A stretch of 64,000 bases of DNA from Paracoccus sanguinis (GCF_900106665.1 NZ_FNNA01000007.1:1-64000), one strand, 5' to 3'. Positions 9,850-18,575 are shown, numbered from the stretch's first letter. The notes: a model not told the origin generated them from the letters alone. A program made the numbers and translations.

Positions 9850-10752
9850 ATGGACCGCCGCATCCGCCTGCGCCACCTTCAGGCTTTCGTCGAGATCGTC
9901 CGCCAGGGCAGCCTCAAGCGGGCGGCCGAAGAGCTGTTCCTGACCCAGCCTGCCATCTCGCGCACGCTGGCCGAGTTCGAGGAGATCGTCGGCAGCCCGC
10001 TGCTGATCCGCGGCCGGGGCGGCGTGCGCCTGACGCCCGAGGGGCAGTTCCTGCACGGCCATGCGCTCAACGGGCTGGCGGCGCTGTCGACGGGGCTCGC
10101 CGGGCTTGCGGGCGGGGCCGGGGACCGGCTCAGGGTCGGGGTCCTGCCCTCGGTCGCGGCGCGGCTGATGCCGGCCGTCGCGGCCGAGCTGCTGGCCGTC
10201 GCGCCGGGGGTGATGCTCGAGGTGTCGGACGGCTCGCACGAGCATCTGACCAAGGCGCTGCGGGCGGGTGACCTCGAGGCGGTGATCGGCCGGCTGGGCG
10301 CGCCGCAGACCATGCAGGGGCTGAGCTTCACCCAGCTTTACCTCGAGGAGGTGGCGGTCGTCGTCCGGCCCGGCCACCCGATCCTCGCCGATCCCGACCT
10401 GCGCCGGGTGGGCGAGCATCTGGTGCTGTATCCGACCGAGGTGGCCGCGATCCGGCCGCTGGTGGACCGGCTGCTGTTGAGCCTTGGGCAGTCGCTGCCG
10501 CCGCGCCGGATCGAGACGGTCTCGGGCGCCTTCGGCCGCGCCTTCACCCGCGACAGCGACGCGGTGTGGTTCATCTCGGCCGGGGTGGTGGCGCGCGACG
10601 TGGCCGAGGGGCGGCTGGTGCGCCTGCCGGTGGCGACCCGGCTGACCGAGGGGCCGGTGGGCGTGATGACCCGCGCCAACGCCCCCCGGACACTGGCCGG
10701 GACGCTGTTTCTGGACATCGTGACCCGTCACGATGCGGGCGGCGGGGCCTGA
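9850..10752 (+). CDS. pcaQ: LysR-family regulator of the pca operon (PcaQ)
   Basis: A 300-residue LysR regulator. The N-terminal winged helix-turn-helix spans about residues 5-63 (IRLRHLQAFVEI to LLIRGRGGVRLT), followed by a substrate-binding-type effector domain from about residue 90. It opens MDRRIRLRHL, as known PcaQ/GbpR-type regulators do. It is transcribed divergently from pobA-pca, the classical arrangement for PcaQ, which in rhizobia responds to beta-carboxymuconate or related intermediates. The effector here is not known. Confidence 0.88.
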   Translation: MDRRIRLRHLQAFVEIVRQGSLKRAAEELFLTQPAISRTLAEFEEIVGSPLLIRGRGGVRLTPEGQFLHGHALNGLAALSTGLAGLAGGAGDRLRVGVLPSVAARLMPAVAAELLAVAPGVMLEVSDGSHEHLTKALRAGDLEAVIGRLGAPQTMQGLSFTQLYLEEVAVVVRPGHPILADPDLRRVGEHLVLYPTEVAAIRPLVDRLLLSLGQSLPPRRIETVSGAFGRAFTRDSDAVWFISAGVVARDVAEGRLVRLPVATRLTEGPVGVMTRANAPRTLAGTLFLDIVTRHDAGGGA

Positions 10753-10755
10753 CCC

Positions 10756-11214
10756 TCAGCCCTCGCCCGCCGCGGCGAGTGCCCGTGCGGCGAGGGCCAC
10801 GAACGCCGCGCACTCGGCCTCGTCCAGCCCCGGCAGGATCGCGGCCTGCAGCGCCGCCACGACCGGCGCCAGCCGCCCGTGCAGCGCCTGCCCCGAATCG
10901 GTCAGCGACAGCAGGATGGCGCGGCGGTCCGTCTCGCTGCCCCGCCGGGCGATCAGCCCCTTCTTCTCGAGCCGCTCGGCCACGGCGCCGACCGTCGCCC
11001 GGTCCTTGCCGATGGCGCGGGCGAGCGAGGCCTGGTCGCGGTCCGGCTCGGCCGCGAGCGCGTCGATCATGGCGAACTGCACCGGCGTCAGGTCCTCGCC
11101 CGCCTCGGCCATCGCCGCGGCGAAGACCTGGGTGGAGTGCTGGTGCAGCCGCCGGATCAGATGCCCGGGCATCAGCGACAGCGACAGCGGCGGCGTCGGC
11201 GGCGTGGCGTCCAT
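10756..11214 (-). CDS. MarR-family regulator, MobR-like
   Basis: A 152-residue winged-helix regulator of the MarR family. The DNA-binding core runs from about residue 45 to 110, with DQASLARAIGKDRATVGAVAERLEKKGL as the recognition region and the wing at RRGSETDRRAI. The start was set at MDATPPT, which has GAGGGG upstream; the longer frame runs into the divergent promoter. It is convergent with pcaQ and divergent from a 3-hydroxybenzoate monooxygenase. This matches MobR of Comamonas, a MarR repressor of the same enzyme that is released by 3-hydroxybenzoate. The effector is inferred from this parallel. Confidence 0.85.
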   Translation of the reverse strand: MDATPPTPPLSLSLMPGHLIRRLHQHSTQVFAAAMAEAGEDLTPVQFAMIDALAAEPDRDQASLARAIGKDRATVGAVAERLEKKGLIARRGSETDRRAILLSLTDSGQALHGRLAPVVAALQAAILPGLDEAECAAFVALAARALAAAGEG

Positions 11215-11262
11215 GAGCGTCCCCTCGCGCAAGCGGCAGATCGTATCTGCACATACTTCCTG

Positions 11263-11320
11263 TTGACGCCGGCGCCAAGGATGCCGTATGTCACACACAG
11301 CATCGTAAGACGACTTACGA
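11263..11320 (+). promoter_or_regulatory. Promoter and MarR-type operator of the 3-hydroxybenzoate monooxygenase gene
   Basis: A -35-like TTGACG (11263-11268) is followed after 17-18 bases by a weak -10-like TATG stretch (11286-11292). Just downstream lies a perfect inverted repeat TCGTAAG-ACGA-CTTACGA (11303-11320). A regulator bound there would cover the transcription start, as expected of a MarR repressor. The Shine-Dalgarno GGGAGGGG follows at 11325-11332. Confidence 0.6.
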
Positions 11321-11335
11321 CCTTGGGAGGGGTTC

Positions 11336-13201
11336 ATGCAGTATCATCGTGACGGTTTCCGGCCCGGCGACCCGCGGGTGCATCCCGCCGCCCCCGGCGT
11401 GCCCGAGGGCGGGACGCCCTTGCCCGACCGCATGGACGTGTTGATTGTCGGCAGCGGCCCCGCGGGGCTGACGCTCGCCGCCCAGCTTTCGGCCTTTCCC
11501 GAGATCACCACCCGCGTCGTGGAACGCCGCGACGGCCCGCTTGAGAAGGGGCAGGCGGACGGCATCTCGTGCCGCTCGATGGAGATGTTCCAGGCCTTCG
11601 GCTTCGCCCACACGGTCAAGGAACAGGGCTACTGGGTGAACGAGGCGACCTTCTGGAAGGCCGATCCCGCCGATCCCGCGCGGCTGGTACGCGCCGGCCG
11701 GGTGCAGGATGTCGAGGACGGGCTGTCCGAGATGCCGCACGTCATCCTGAATCAGGCAAGGGTGCATGACTTCTACCTTGAGATCATGCGCCACAGCCCC
11801 AGCCGGCTGAGCCCCGATTATGGCCTGACGCTGGTCGGCCTGACCGTCGAGGAAGGGGCCGAGCATCCCGTGGTGGCCGAGCTGGAGGCCGCGGACGGCA
11901 CCCGCCGCACGGTCCGGGCGCGCTATGCGGTGGGCTGCGAAGGGGCGCGTAGCGCCGTGCGGCGGGCCATCGGGCGCGAGTTGAGGGGCGATTCGGCCAA
12001 TCAGGCGTGGGGCGTGATGGACGTGCTCTGCGACACCGATTTCCCCGACATCCGCATGAAGTCGATCCTCAAGTCCGACCGCGGCAGCGTCCTGATCATC
12101 CCGCGCGAGGGCGGCTTCCTGACCCGCATCTACATCGAACTCGACAAGCTCGCCGCGGGTGAGCGGGTGGCCGACCGCGCCAACACCCTCGACCGGCTGG
12201 TGGCGGCGGCGCAGGCGGTATTCGCGCCCTTCACGCTGACCGTCCGGGACGTGGCCTGGTGGTCGGTCTACGAGATCGGCCAGCGCCTGACCGACCGCTT
12301 CGACGATGTGCCCGAGGGGGCGGACCGCCTGCCGCGGGTGTTCATCGCCGGCGACGCCTGCCACACCCACAGCCCCAAGGCGGGGCAGGGGATGAACGTC
12401 TCGATGGGCGACGGCTTCAACCTCGGCTGGAAGCTGGCGGCGGTGCTGCGCGGCCGCGCCGATCCGGCGATCCTGCACAGCTACTCGGCCGAGCGGCAGG
12501 GGGTGGCGCAGGACCTCATCGACTTCGACCGGCGCTGGGCGCGGATCATGAGCGAGCGCCCCGAGGACGGCGCCGACACCCCGCAGTTCCAGCGCAGCTT
12601 CATCGAGAACGGCCGCTACACCGCGGGGATGCAGGTGACCTACGCGCTCTCGGCGCTGATCGGCCCGGCGACGCACCAGCATCTGGCGACCGGGTTTCCG
12701 GTCGGCGCGCGGCTGCACTCGGCCCCGGTGGTGCGGCTCGCGGACGCCCTGCCGATGCACCTCGGTCATGCCTTCACCGCGGACGGGCGCTGGCGGCTGA
12801 TCGCCTTTGCCCCGGACGAGGATCACGCGGCCGAGGGCGCGGCGCTGAACCGGCTCTGCGGCTTTCTGGCCGACGACCCGGCCTCGCCCCTGCGCCACAA
12901 CCGCCCGGGCGAGGATGCCGACGCCCAGATCGACCTGCGCGCGGTGCTGCCGCAGGGGTTCCGCGACGTGGCGCTCGAGACGCTGCCCGCGCTGCTGCGC
13001 CCGCGGGTGGGGCGGCTGGGGCTGGTCGATGCGGAGAAGATCTTCTGCGCCGATCCAAGCCGCGACATCTACGCGCTGCGCGGCATCGACCGGGCGCAAG
13101 GCGCGCTGGTGGTGGTGCGCCCCGACCAGCACGTGGCCCATGTCCTGCCGCTCGATGCGACGGACGAGCTCGCCGCGTTCTTCGACGGGTTCCTGATCTG
13201 A
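11336..13201 (+). CDS. 3-hydroxybenzoate 4-monooxygenase
   Basis: A 621-residue FAD monooxygenase of the phenol 2-monooxygenase type that converts 3-hydroxybenzoate to protocatechuate. It resembles Comamonas MobA (same symbol as the unrelated molybdenum-cofactor mobA further right) over long stretches. Examples are VLIVGSGPAGLTLAAQLSAFP (FAD dinucleotide motif, about residues 35-55), SEMPHVILNQARVHD, GDSANQAWGVMDVL and the GD motif FIAGDACHTHSPKAGQGMN. A C-terminal thioredoxin-like domain ends the protein, as in that family. A good Shine-Dalgarno supports the ATG. It feeds the adjacent pca pathway and is divergent from the MarR regulator. Confidence 0.93.
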   Translation: MQYHRDGFRPGDPRVHPAAPGVPEGGTPLPDRMDVLIVGSGPAGLTLAAQLSAFPEITTRVVERRDGPLEKGQADGISCRSMEMFQAFGFAHTVKEQGYWVNEATFWKADPADPARLVRAGRVQDVEDGLSEMPHVILNQARVHDFYLEIMRHSPSRLSPDYGLTLVGLTVEEGAEHPVVAELEAADGTRRTVRARYAVGCEGARSAVRRAIGRELRGDSANQAWGVMDVLCDTDFPDIRMKSILKSDRGSVLIIPREGGFLTRIYIELDKLAAGERVADRANTLDRLVAAAQAVFAPFTLTVRDVAWWSVYEIGQRLTDRFDDVPEGADRLPRVFIAGDACHTHSPKAGQGMNVSMGDGFNLGWKLAAVLRGRADPAILHSYSAERQGVAQDLIDFDRRWARIMSERPEDGADTPQFQRSFIENGRYTAGMQVTYALSALIGPATHQHLATGFPVGARLHSAPVVRLADALPMHLGHAFTADGRWRLIAFAPDEDHAAEGAALNRLCGFLADDPASPLRHNRPGEDADAQIDLRAVLPQGFRDVALETLPALLRPRVGRLGLVDAEKIFCADPSRDIYALRGIDRAQGALVVVRPDQHVAHVLPLDATDELAAFFDGFLI

Positions 13202-13205
13202 CGAG

Positions 13206-13236
13206 GGGCGGGGCGCGGCCGACGCGCGCCCCGCCC
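13206..13236. terminator. Hairpin between convergent genes
   Basis: GGGCGGGGCGCG (13206-13217) and CGCGCCCCGCCC (13225-13236) form a perfect 12-bp stem with a 7-nt loop. It lies five bases after the monooxygenase stop and six before the stop of the convergent binding-protein gene. It lacks a T tract but is placed to act as a two-way terminator. Confidence 0.6.
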
Positions 13237-13242
13237 GCGCGG

Positions 13243-14349
13243 TCAGCTCGCGCTCAGCCAGGCGTTGAAGCGCTCGGTCAGCTCGGCCTCGTGATCGACC
13301 CAGAAATCATAGGACGACCCGAGCGCCTTCTTCATGTTGTCGGGGTTGGTCGGCATGTTCGGCGCCATCTCGGTCTTGCCGTCGTTGTAGAGCCCGACCA
13401 GCGGCGCCGAGGACTTGCGCGCCGGGCCATAGCTGATCCACTTGGCCTGGTCGGCCAGCGGCTGGGTCGAGGTGGCGAACTTGATGAACTCGAGCGCGTC
13501 CTTGGCGTTCGGCGCGCCCTTTGGGATGGCGAACAGGTTGTATTCGTACACCTGCCCGTCCCACACCATCTTGAACGGCTTGCCCTCGCTGACTGTCGCG
13601 TTGAAGATCCGGCCGTTGTAGGCGGTGGTCATCACCACCTCGCCATCGGCCAGAAGCTGCGGCGCCTGCGCGCCCGATTCCCACCAGACGACGTCCTTCT
13701 TGATGGTGTCGAGCTTCTTGAACGCCCGGTCCACCCCCTCGGGCGTGCCGAGCACCTTGTAGACCTCGTCCGCGGGCACCCCGTCGCCCATCAGCGCCAT
13801 CTCGAGCAGCGCCTTGGGCGCGCGCTTCAGGCCGCGCTTGCCGGGATATTTCGCGGTGTCGAAGAAATCCGCGATGGTCGTGGGCGGGTCGGCGGTGATC
13901 TTGGTGGTGTCATAGGCATAGACCGTCGAGAACACGATCGAGCCGACCGCACATTCCGCCAGCGCGTTGGGCAGGAAATCCTCGGTCGCGGGCGTGCCGT
14001 CGGGCGCCGCGGGCAGGCCGGCCGGGTCGATCGGCTCGAGCAGCCCCTCGTCGCACAGGCGGATCGCGTCGGGGTATTCGATGTCCACCACGTCGGTGGT
14101 GACGTTGCCCGCCTCGACCTGCGCCTTGACCGGGATCGCCGGGTTGTCGCTGTCCACCGACACGACGTTGATCCCGGTCTTGGCGGTGAAGGGGGTGTAG
14201 TAGGCCTCGACCTGGCTCTTGGTGTAGGTGCCGCCCCAGGACATGACGGTGATCTGCGCGGCCTGCGCCGCCCCCGCGCTCAGCGCCAGCGCCGAGACGA
14301 GGCCGAGCGTCCGCAGGACGGGGGTGATCGGGCCGGATGTGGATTTCAT
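13243..14349 (-). CDS. ABC transporter periplasmic substrate-binding protein (PotD-like)
   Basis: A 368-residue periplasmic solute-binding protein of extracellular family 1, closest in look to spermidine/putrescine (PotD) and opine binding proteins. The signal peptide is residues 1-30 (ending AAQA), and the mature protein starts QITVMSWGGTYTKSQ. The acidic segment TTDVVDIEYPDA lies where PotD proteins bind amine ligands. No permease or ATPase gene is next to it, so it is an orphan here. It lies 127 bases behind creatinase on the same strand, so a cationic guanidino compound such as creatine is a possible ligand; this is inference. Confidence 0.85.
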   Translation of the reverse strand: MKSTSGPITPVLRTLGLVSALALSAGAAQAAQITVMSWGGTYTKSQVEAYYTPFTAKTGINVVSVDSDNPAIPVKAQVEAGNVTTDVVDIEYPDAIRLCDEGLLEPIDPAGLPAAPDGTPATEDFLPNALAECAVGSIVFSTVYAYDTTKITADPPTTIADFFDTAKYPGKRGLKRAPKALLEMALMGDGVPADEVYKVLGTPEGVDRAFKKLDTIKKDVVWWESGAQAPQLLADGEVVMTTAYNGRIFNATVSEGKPFKMVWDGQVYEYNLFAIPKGAPNAKDALEFIKFATSTQPLADQAKWISYGPARKSSAPLVGLYNDGKTEMAPNMPTNPDNMKKALGSSYDFWVDHEAELTERFNAWLSAS

Positions 14350-14438
14350 GGCTTCGTTCCCTGTTGTGGTTGTCGTGGTCCCGGTCTTTGCCGGGCGTGA
14401 AGGCCCCTTCTGCCGGGGGCGCTTGAGGTCCGGTCCGG

Positions 14439-14466
14439 GCGCGGGGGGGCATGGGCGCCCCCGCGC
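14439..14466 (-). terminator. Hairpin between creatinase and binding-protein gene
   Basis: GCGCGGGGG (14439-14447) and CCCCCGCGC (14458-14466) form a 9-bp GC stem with a 10-nt loop in the 127-base gap. No T tract follows. It may partly terminate or stabilise the creatinase transcript; function uncertain. Confidence 0.35.
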
Positions 14467-14476
14467 GCCCGCCGGG

Positions 14477-15754
14477 TCAGCCGACGAGGGCCGGCGTGTC
14501 TGCCTGCCGGGCGGCCTGAGGCGCCGGGGCGTGGCCCGCCGCGCTGCCGACGATCAGGTGCTCAGGCCCATAGGGGAACCCGGTGATGTTGCGGTTGCCC
14601 TCGGGCGTGATCACGAGGATGTCGTGCTCGCGGTAGCCGCCGGCGCCCGGCAGGTGGTCGGGGATGGTGATCATCGGCTCCATGCTGACCACCATGCCGG
14701 GTTCCAGCACCGTGTCGCAGTCCTCGCGCAGCTCCAGCCCCGCCTCGCGGCCGTAATAGTGGCACAGCACCCCGAAGCTGTGGCCATAGCCGAAGCTGCG
14801 GTACTGCAGCAGGTTCTCGGCCGCGTACATCTCATTCAGTTCGCGGGCGATGTCCGAGCAGCGGTTGCCGGGGACCAGCAGCTCCTTGCCGCGGTCGTGG
14901 ACGCGGCAGTTGAAGTCCCACAGCCGCAGGTGCGCGTCGCTGGCGGTCTCCGCAAACAGCGTCCGTTCCAGCGCGACGTAATAGCCCGCGACCATCGGGA
15001 AGCAGTTGAGCGACAGGATGTCGCCGCGCTCGATCCGGCGCGAGGTGACGGGGTTGTGGGCGCCGTCGGTGTTGATCCCCGACTGGAACCAGGTCCAGGT
15101 GTCCAGCAGTTCGGCGTGCGGCCAGACGCGGGCGATCTCGCGCACCATCGTCGCTGTGGAATGCAGCGCCACCTCGTGCTCGGGGACGCCGACCGCCACC
15201 GCCTCGACCACCGCGGCGCCGCCGATGTCGGCGATCCGGGTCATCTTCTCGATGTGGGCGATCTCTTCGGCCGACTTGATCATCCGCAGCTGCATGGCGG
15301 GCTGGGCGATGTCGACGAACTCCATCCCCGGGAACTCGGCCTTGAGCAGGTTCAGCAGGTCGATGTTGACGTGGTCGAACTCGATCCCCAGCCGCCGCAC
15401 GCCGCCGGTGAGCTGGCGGATGGCGTGGAAATAATTGTCCTTCTGCCAGTCGGTATAGGTCAGGTTGCGCCCGCCGAAGGTGCGGCGCCACGGCTGGCCG
15501 CCGTCGATCCCGGCGCTAATCGAGGTGCTCGCGTCAGGGGTGACGACCAGCCCGTAGCGGCGCCCGAACTGGCAGTACAGGAAATCCGCGTAGTAGTTGA
15601 TGTTGTGATAGCTGGTGAACAGCGCCGCATCGATGCCGCGCTCGGCCATCGCCGCGCGGATCCCGTCGAGGCGCCGCTGCATCTCGCCCGCCGAAAAGGT
15701 CGGCTGCACCGGGGTGCCGTTGCCGACGTAGTTCTGAAGCCGTTCGCGTTCCAT
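14477..15754 (-). CDS. Creatinase (creatine amidinohydrolase)
   Basis: A 425-residue M24 'pita-bread' hydrolase that splits creatine into sarcosine and urea in the cytoplasm. It matches Pseudomonas creatinase in many blocks: FTSYHNINYYADFLYC, IDGGQPWRR, DTWTWFQSGINTDGAHNPV, CFPMVAGYY and SFGYGHSFGVL. His233 in NTDGAHNP corresponds to the catalytic His232. Like creatinase and unlike M24 peptidases it shows no metal-ligand set. The start MERERLQNYVG fits the family length; the long upstream frame is antisense to the LysR gene. Sarcosine-degrading genes are not nearby. Confidence 0.93.
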   Translation of the reverse strand: MERERLQNYVGNGTPVQPTFSAGEMQRRLDGIRAAMAERGIDAALFTSYHNINYYADFLYCQFGRRYGLVVTPDASTSISAGIDGGQPWRRTFGGRNLTYTDWQKDNYFHAIRQLTGGVRRLGIEFDHVNIDLLNLLKAEFPGMEFVDIAQPAMQLRMIKSAEEIAHIEKMTRIADIGGAAVVEAVAVGVPEHEVALHSTATMVREIARVWPHAELLDTWTWFQSGINTDGAHNPVTSRRIERGDILSLNCFPMVAGYYVALERTLFAETASDAHLRLWDFNCRVHDRGKELLVPGNRCSDIARELNEMYAAENLLQYRSFGYGHSFGVLCHYYGREAGLELREDCDTVLEPGMVVSMEPMITIPDHLPGAGGYREHDILVITPEGNRNITGFPYGPEHLIVGSAAGHAPAPQAARQADTPALVG

Positions 15755-15845
15755 CCGTCCCCTGATTCCCTTGACCGCCGCGCCCCGCGGGCGCTTGAAC
15801 CTGCCCTCACGATCCGCCCCGTCCGCGGCCCTTGTCAAAAGAGTG

Positions 15846-15867
15846 TTTCTCACCCCAGGATGAGAAA
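15846..15867. promoter_or_regulatory. Candidate LysR operator between creatinase and its regulator
   Basis: TTTCTCA (15846-15852) and TGAGAAA (15861-15867) form a 7-bp inverted repeat with an 8-base spacer. It is 20 bases before the LysR start and about 90 before the creatinase start. Its AT-richness stands out in this genome. The dyad and spacing suit a LysR dimer. Confidence 0.5.
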
Positions 15868-15886
15868 ACCTCATGGGGGTCCCGCG

Positions 15887-16798
15887 ATGTCCGGTCCTGC
15901 GCCGCTGAACGCGCTGCGCGCCTTCGAGGCGGTGGTCCGCTCGGGCTCGTTCGCGGCCGCGGCCAGTGAGCTGCACGTCACGCAAAGCGCGATCAGCCAT
16001 CAGATCAAGGGGTTGGAGCAGTGGTTCGGCGCGCCCCTCTTCGACCGCGAGGGGCCGCGGCCGCGCCCGCTGCCGCACGCGCAGCAGCTTGCGCGCAGTC
16101 TGTCGCTCGGGTTCGACTCCATCAACGCGGCCTGCCGCGCGGCGCGGGGGTACAGCCAGACTCGCCCCCTGGTGGTCGCGGCGATCCCCTCGGTCGCGGT
16201 CTGCTGGCTCATCCCCCGGCTCGGTTCCTTCCGGGCTGCCCACGCGGGCGTCGAGATGCGCATCGTCTACGCACTCCACGGACAGGAGATCGACTTCGCC
16301 GAGGTCGATTTCGCCTTCGTCTTCGCCGCCCAGCCCCCCGCGGCGCGCGGTGCCGATTCGCTGCGGCTGCTGCCGGGGGCCGCCGTGCCGGTGTGCAGCC
16401 CGCAACTGGCCGCGACGCGGGCGGCCGGTGAGGGGGACCGGGGGATCGCGGGGATGGCGCTCTTGCACGACACCGACCACGACGGCTGGGCGACGTGGTT
16501 TGCCCGCGCCGGCCTGCCGGGCCGCGGCCTGGCGACGGGGCCGGTGTTCGAGGATTTCAACCTGCTGCGCGCCGCGGCGCTGGCCGGGCAGGGGGTGGCG
16601 CTCTGCCCCGAGGCGATGATCCGCGACGACCTGGCCGCCGGTCGCCTTGTGCGGCTGTCGCAGACGGCGGTGGCCGAGGGGTCGGCCTATTACCTGCTGC
16701 AAGGCCCGGCGGCGGCGGTCGCCCCCGGTCACGCCCGCGCCTTCCGCGACTGGGTGCTGGCCGAGCGGGCGGGCGACGACATGGGTGAGGGCCCATGA
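15887..16798 (+). CDS. LysR-family regulator (GcvA-like)
   Basis: A 303-residue LysR regulator of the GcvA type. The helix-turn-helix spans residues 4-65 (PLNALRAFEAVVRSGSF, AASELHVTQSAISHQIKGLE), and the C-terminal effector domain ends GHARAFRDWVLAE. Translation probably starts at the ATG preceding SGPAPLNALRAF, behind GGGGG; an in-frame ATG nine codons upstream is possible. It is divergent from creatinase and most simply controls it, with creatine or a product as effector. That link is inferred from position and the shared inverted repeat. Confidence 0.88.
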   Translation: MSGPAPLNALRAFEAVVRSGSFAAAASELHVTQSAISHQIKGLEQWFGAPLFDREGPRPRPLPHAQQLARSLSLGFDSINAACRAARGYSQTRPLVVAAIPSVAVCWLIPRLGSFRAAHAGVEMRIVYALHGQEIDFAEVDFAFVFAAQPPAARGADSLRLLPGAAVPVCSPQLAATRAAGEGDRGIAGMALLHDTDHDGWATWFARAGLPGRGLATGPVFEDFNLLRAAALAGQGVALCPEAMIRDDLAAGRLVRLSQTAVAEGSAYYLLQGPAAAVAPGHARAFRDWVLAERAGDDMGEGP

Positions 16799-16802
16799 GT
16801 TA

Positions 16803-16828
16803 GGCCCGCCGGGGGGAACCGGCGGGCC
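16803..16828. terminator. Bidirectional terminator
   Basis: GGCCCGCCGG (16803-16812) and CCGGCGGGCC (16819-16828) form a perfect 10-bp stem with a 6-nt loop, followed by TTCGGG. It separates the convergent LysR and DJ-1-family genes. Confidence 0.7.
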
Positions 16829-16851
16829 TTCGGGATCGGCTCAGGGCCGGA

Positions 16852-17529
16852 TCAGGCGAGCAGCTTCAGCAGCGCTTTCGCGGCATCCTCGGACGAGGCC
16901 GGGTTCTGCCCCGTGACCAGCTTGCCGTCGGTCAGCACGAAGCTCGCCCAGTCGGCGCCTTTCTCGTAATTGCCGCCGTTGGCCTTGAGCATGTCCTCGA
17001 CGAGGAACGGCACCACGTCCGTCAGGCCGACGCCGTCCTCCTCGGTGTTGGTGAAGCCGGTCACCCGGCGGCCCGAGACCAGCGGCTTGCCGTCTGGCCC
17101 CTGCGTGTGGCGGAACACCGCCGGGGCGTGGCAGACCGCGCCCACCGGGCGGTCGGCGGCGGCAAAGCTCTCGATCAGGCGGCGGGCGTCGGCGTCCTCG
17201 GCCAGGTCCCACAGCGGCCCGTGCCCGCCGGGGAAGAACACCGCGTCGAACCCGTCGATCGTCACCTCGGACAGCCGCTTCGTGCTGGCCAGCTGCGCCT
17301 GCGCGTCCGCGTCGTCCTTGAAGCGGCGGGTGGCGTCGGTCTGGGCGTCGGCCGCGTCGCTCATGGGGTCGAGCGGCGGCTGCCCCCCCTTGGGCGAGGC
17401 CAGCGTGACCGAGGCGCCCGCGTCCTTGAAGACATAGTAGGGCGCGGCGAACTCTTCGAGCCAGAAGCCGGTCTTCTTGCCGGTGTCGCCAAGCTGGTCG
17501 TGCGAGGTCAGGACCATCAGGATGTTCAT
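16852..17529 (-). CDS. DJ-1/PfpI-family protein (Hsp31/glyoxalase III-like)
   Basis: A 225-residue class I glutamine-amidotransferase-fold protein of the DJ-1/Hsp31 group. The nucleophile Cys133 lies in AVCHAPAVF, the helper residues are in FFPGGHG (about 99-105), and the conserved acidic residue is in WLEEFAAPYY. Relatives detoxify methylglyoxal or repair glycated groups. It is the last gene of the NemR-controlled operon, 11 bases after the oxidoreductase. That setting supports a role against reactive carbonyls. The exact substrate is not readable from sequence. Confidence 0.9.
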   Translation of the reverse strand: MNILMVLTSHDQLGDTGKKTGFWLEEFAAPYYVFKDAGASVTLASPKGGQPPLDPMSDAADAQTDATRRFKDDADAQAQLASTKRLSEVTIDGFDAVFFPGGHGPLWDLAEDADARRLIESFAAADRPVGAVCHAPAVFRHTQGPDGKPLVSGRRVTGFTNTEEDGVGLTDVVPFLVEDMLKANGGNYEKGADWASFVLTDGKLVTGQNPASSEDAAKALLKLLA

Positions 17530-17540
17530 GTCGTTTCCCT

Positions 17541-18575
17541 TCAGTTGCGGCCGACGCGGATCACGCGCTTGCCGAGGTTTTCACCGCGCAGCAGCCCGAC
17601 AAAGGCGGCCGGCGCGTTCTCGAGGCCGTCGATGACCTCTTCGCGGTAGGCGATGCGGCCCTCGCCGATCCAGCCGGTCATCGCCTTGGCGAAGTCCGGG
17701 TAGAGGTGGCCGAAGTCGTCGAAGATGATGAAGCCCTGCACCTTCAGCTTCTTGCGCAGGATCAGGCCCATCAGCCAGTTGAGCCGGTCCGGCCCCTCGG
17801 GCAGGCTGGTGGCGTTGTACTGCGAGACGAGCCCGCAGACCGGCACCCGCGCGTTGGCGTTGAGCAGCGGCATCACGCCGTCCAGCACCTTGCCGCCGAC
17901 GTTCTCGAAATAGACGTCGATGCCATCGGGGCAGGCGGCGGCGAGCTGCTGGGCGAAGTCGTCGGCCTTGTGGTCGATGCAGGCGTCAAAGCCCAGCTCG
18001 TCCACCGCCAGCGCGCATTTCTCGGGTCCACCGGCGACGCCGACCACGCGGCAGCCGAGGATCTTGCCGATCTGCCCCACCGTCGCGCCGACCGGCCCGG
18101 TGGCCGAGGCGACCACGATCGTCTCGCCCGGTTTCGGCGCGCCGATCTGCGTCAGCCCGGCCCAGGCGGTGAACCCCGGCATCCCGAGGATGCCCAGGGC
18201 CCACGACGGACGGTCGGGCGAGGCCCCGAGGTTGGTCACGCCCTTGCCGTCCGACAGCGCGTAATCCTGCCAGCCGTTGAAGCTGAGCACCCAGTCGCCC
18301 TCGGCGAAGCCCTCGACGTTCGAGGTCACGACCCGCGCGACGGTCCCGCCGACCATCACCGCGCCCAGCTCGACCGGGTCGGCATAGGATTCCGCGGCGC
18401 TCATCCGGCCGCGCATATAGGGGTCGAGCGAGAGATATTCGGTCCTGAGCAGCATCTGCCCGGGGCCGGGGGTGGGGACGGGGGTCTCGGTCAGCTTCAG
18501 CGTCGCGTCCGTCGGCTCGCCCTTCGGGCGCTCGGCCAGCAGGAACTGGCGGTTGGTGGTGTCGGTCTGTGTCAT
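17541..18575 (-). CDS. NADPH-dependent alkenal/quinone-type reductase (CurA family)
   Basis: A 344-residue zinc-free medium-chain dehydrogenase/reductase of the CurA/leukotriene B4 dehydrogenase group. The N-terminal catalytic domain contains YLSLDPYMRGRM, diagnostic for the group. The Rossmann domain begins VVASATGPVGATVGQIGK near residue 150. YFENVGG and CGLVSQYN follow. Such enzymes reduce activated double bonds of enals and enones. It sits 14 bases after ohr and 11 before the DJ-1-family gene, as the second enzyme of an electrophile-defence operon. Confidence 0.9.
   Translation of the reverse strand: MTQTDTTNRQFLLAERPKGEPTDATLKLTETPVPTPGPGQMLLRTEYLSLDPYMRGRMSAAESYADPVELGAVMVGGTVARVVTSNVEGFAEGDWVLSFNGWQDYALSDGKGVTNLGASPDRPSWALGILGMPGFTAWAGLTQIGAPKPGETIVVASATGPVGATVGQIGKILGCRVVGVAGGPEKCALAVDELGFDACIDHKADDFAQQLAAACPDGIDVYFENVGGKVLDGVMPLLNANARVPVCGLVSQYNATSLPEGPDRLNWLMGLILRKKLKVQGFIIFDDFGHLYPDFAKAMTGWIGEGRIAYREEVIDGLENAPAAFVGLLRGENLGKRVIRVGRN

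Noticed and set aside
16803..16828. Insertion-sequence ends or phage attachment sites
   Set aside because: The inverted repeats found are terminator stems between convergent genes; no transposase, integrase or target duplication is present.
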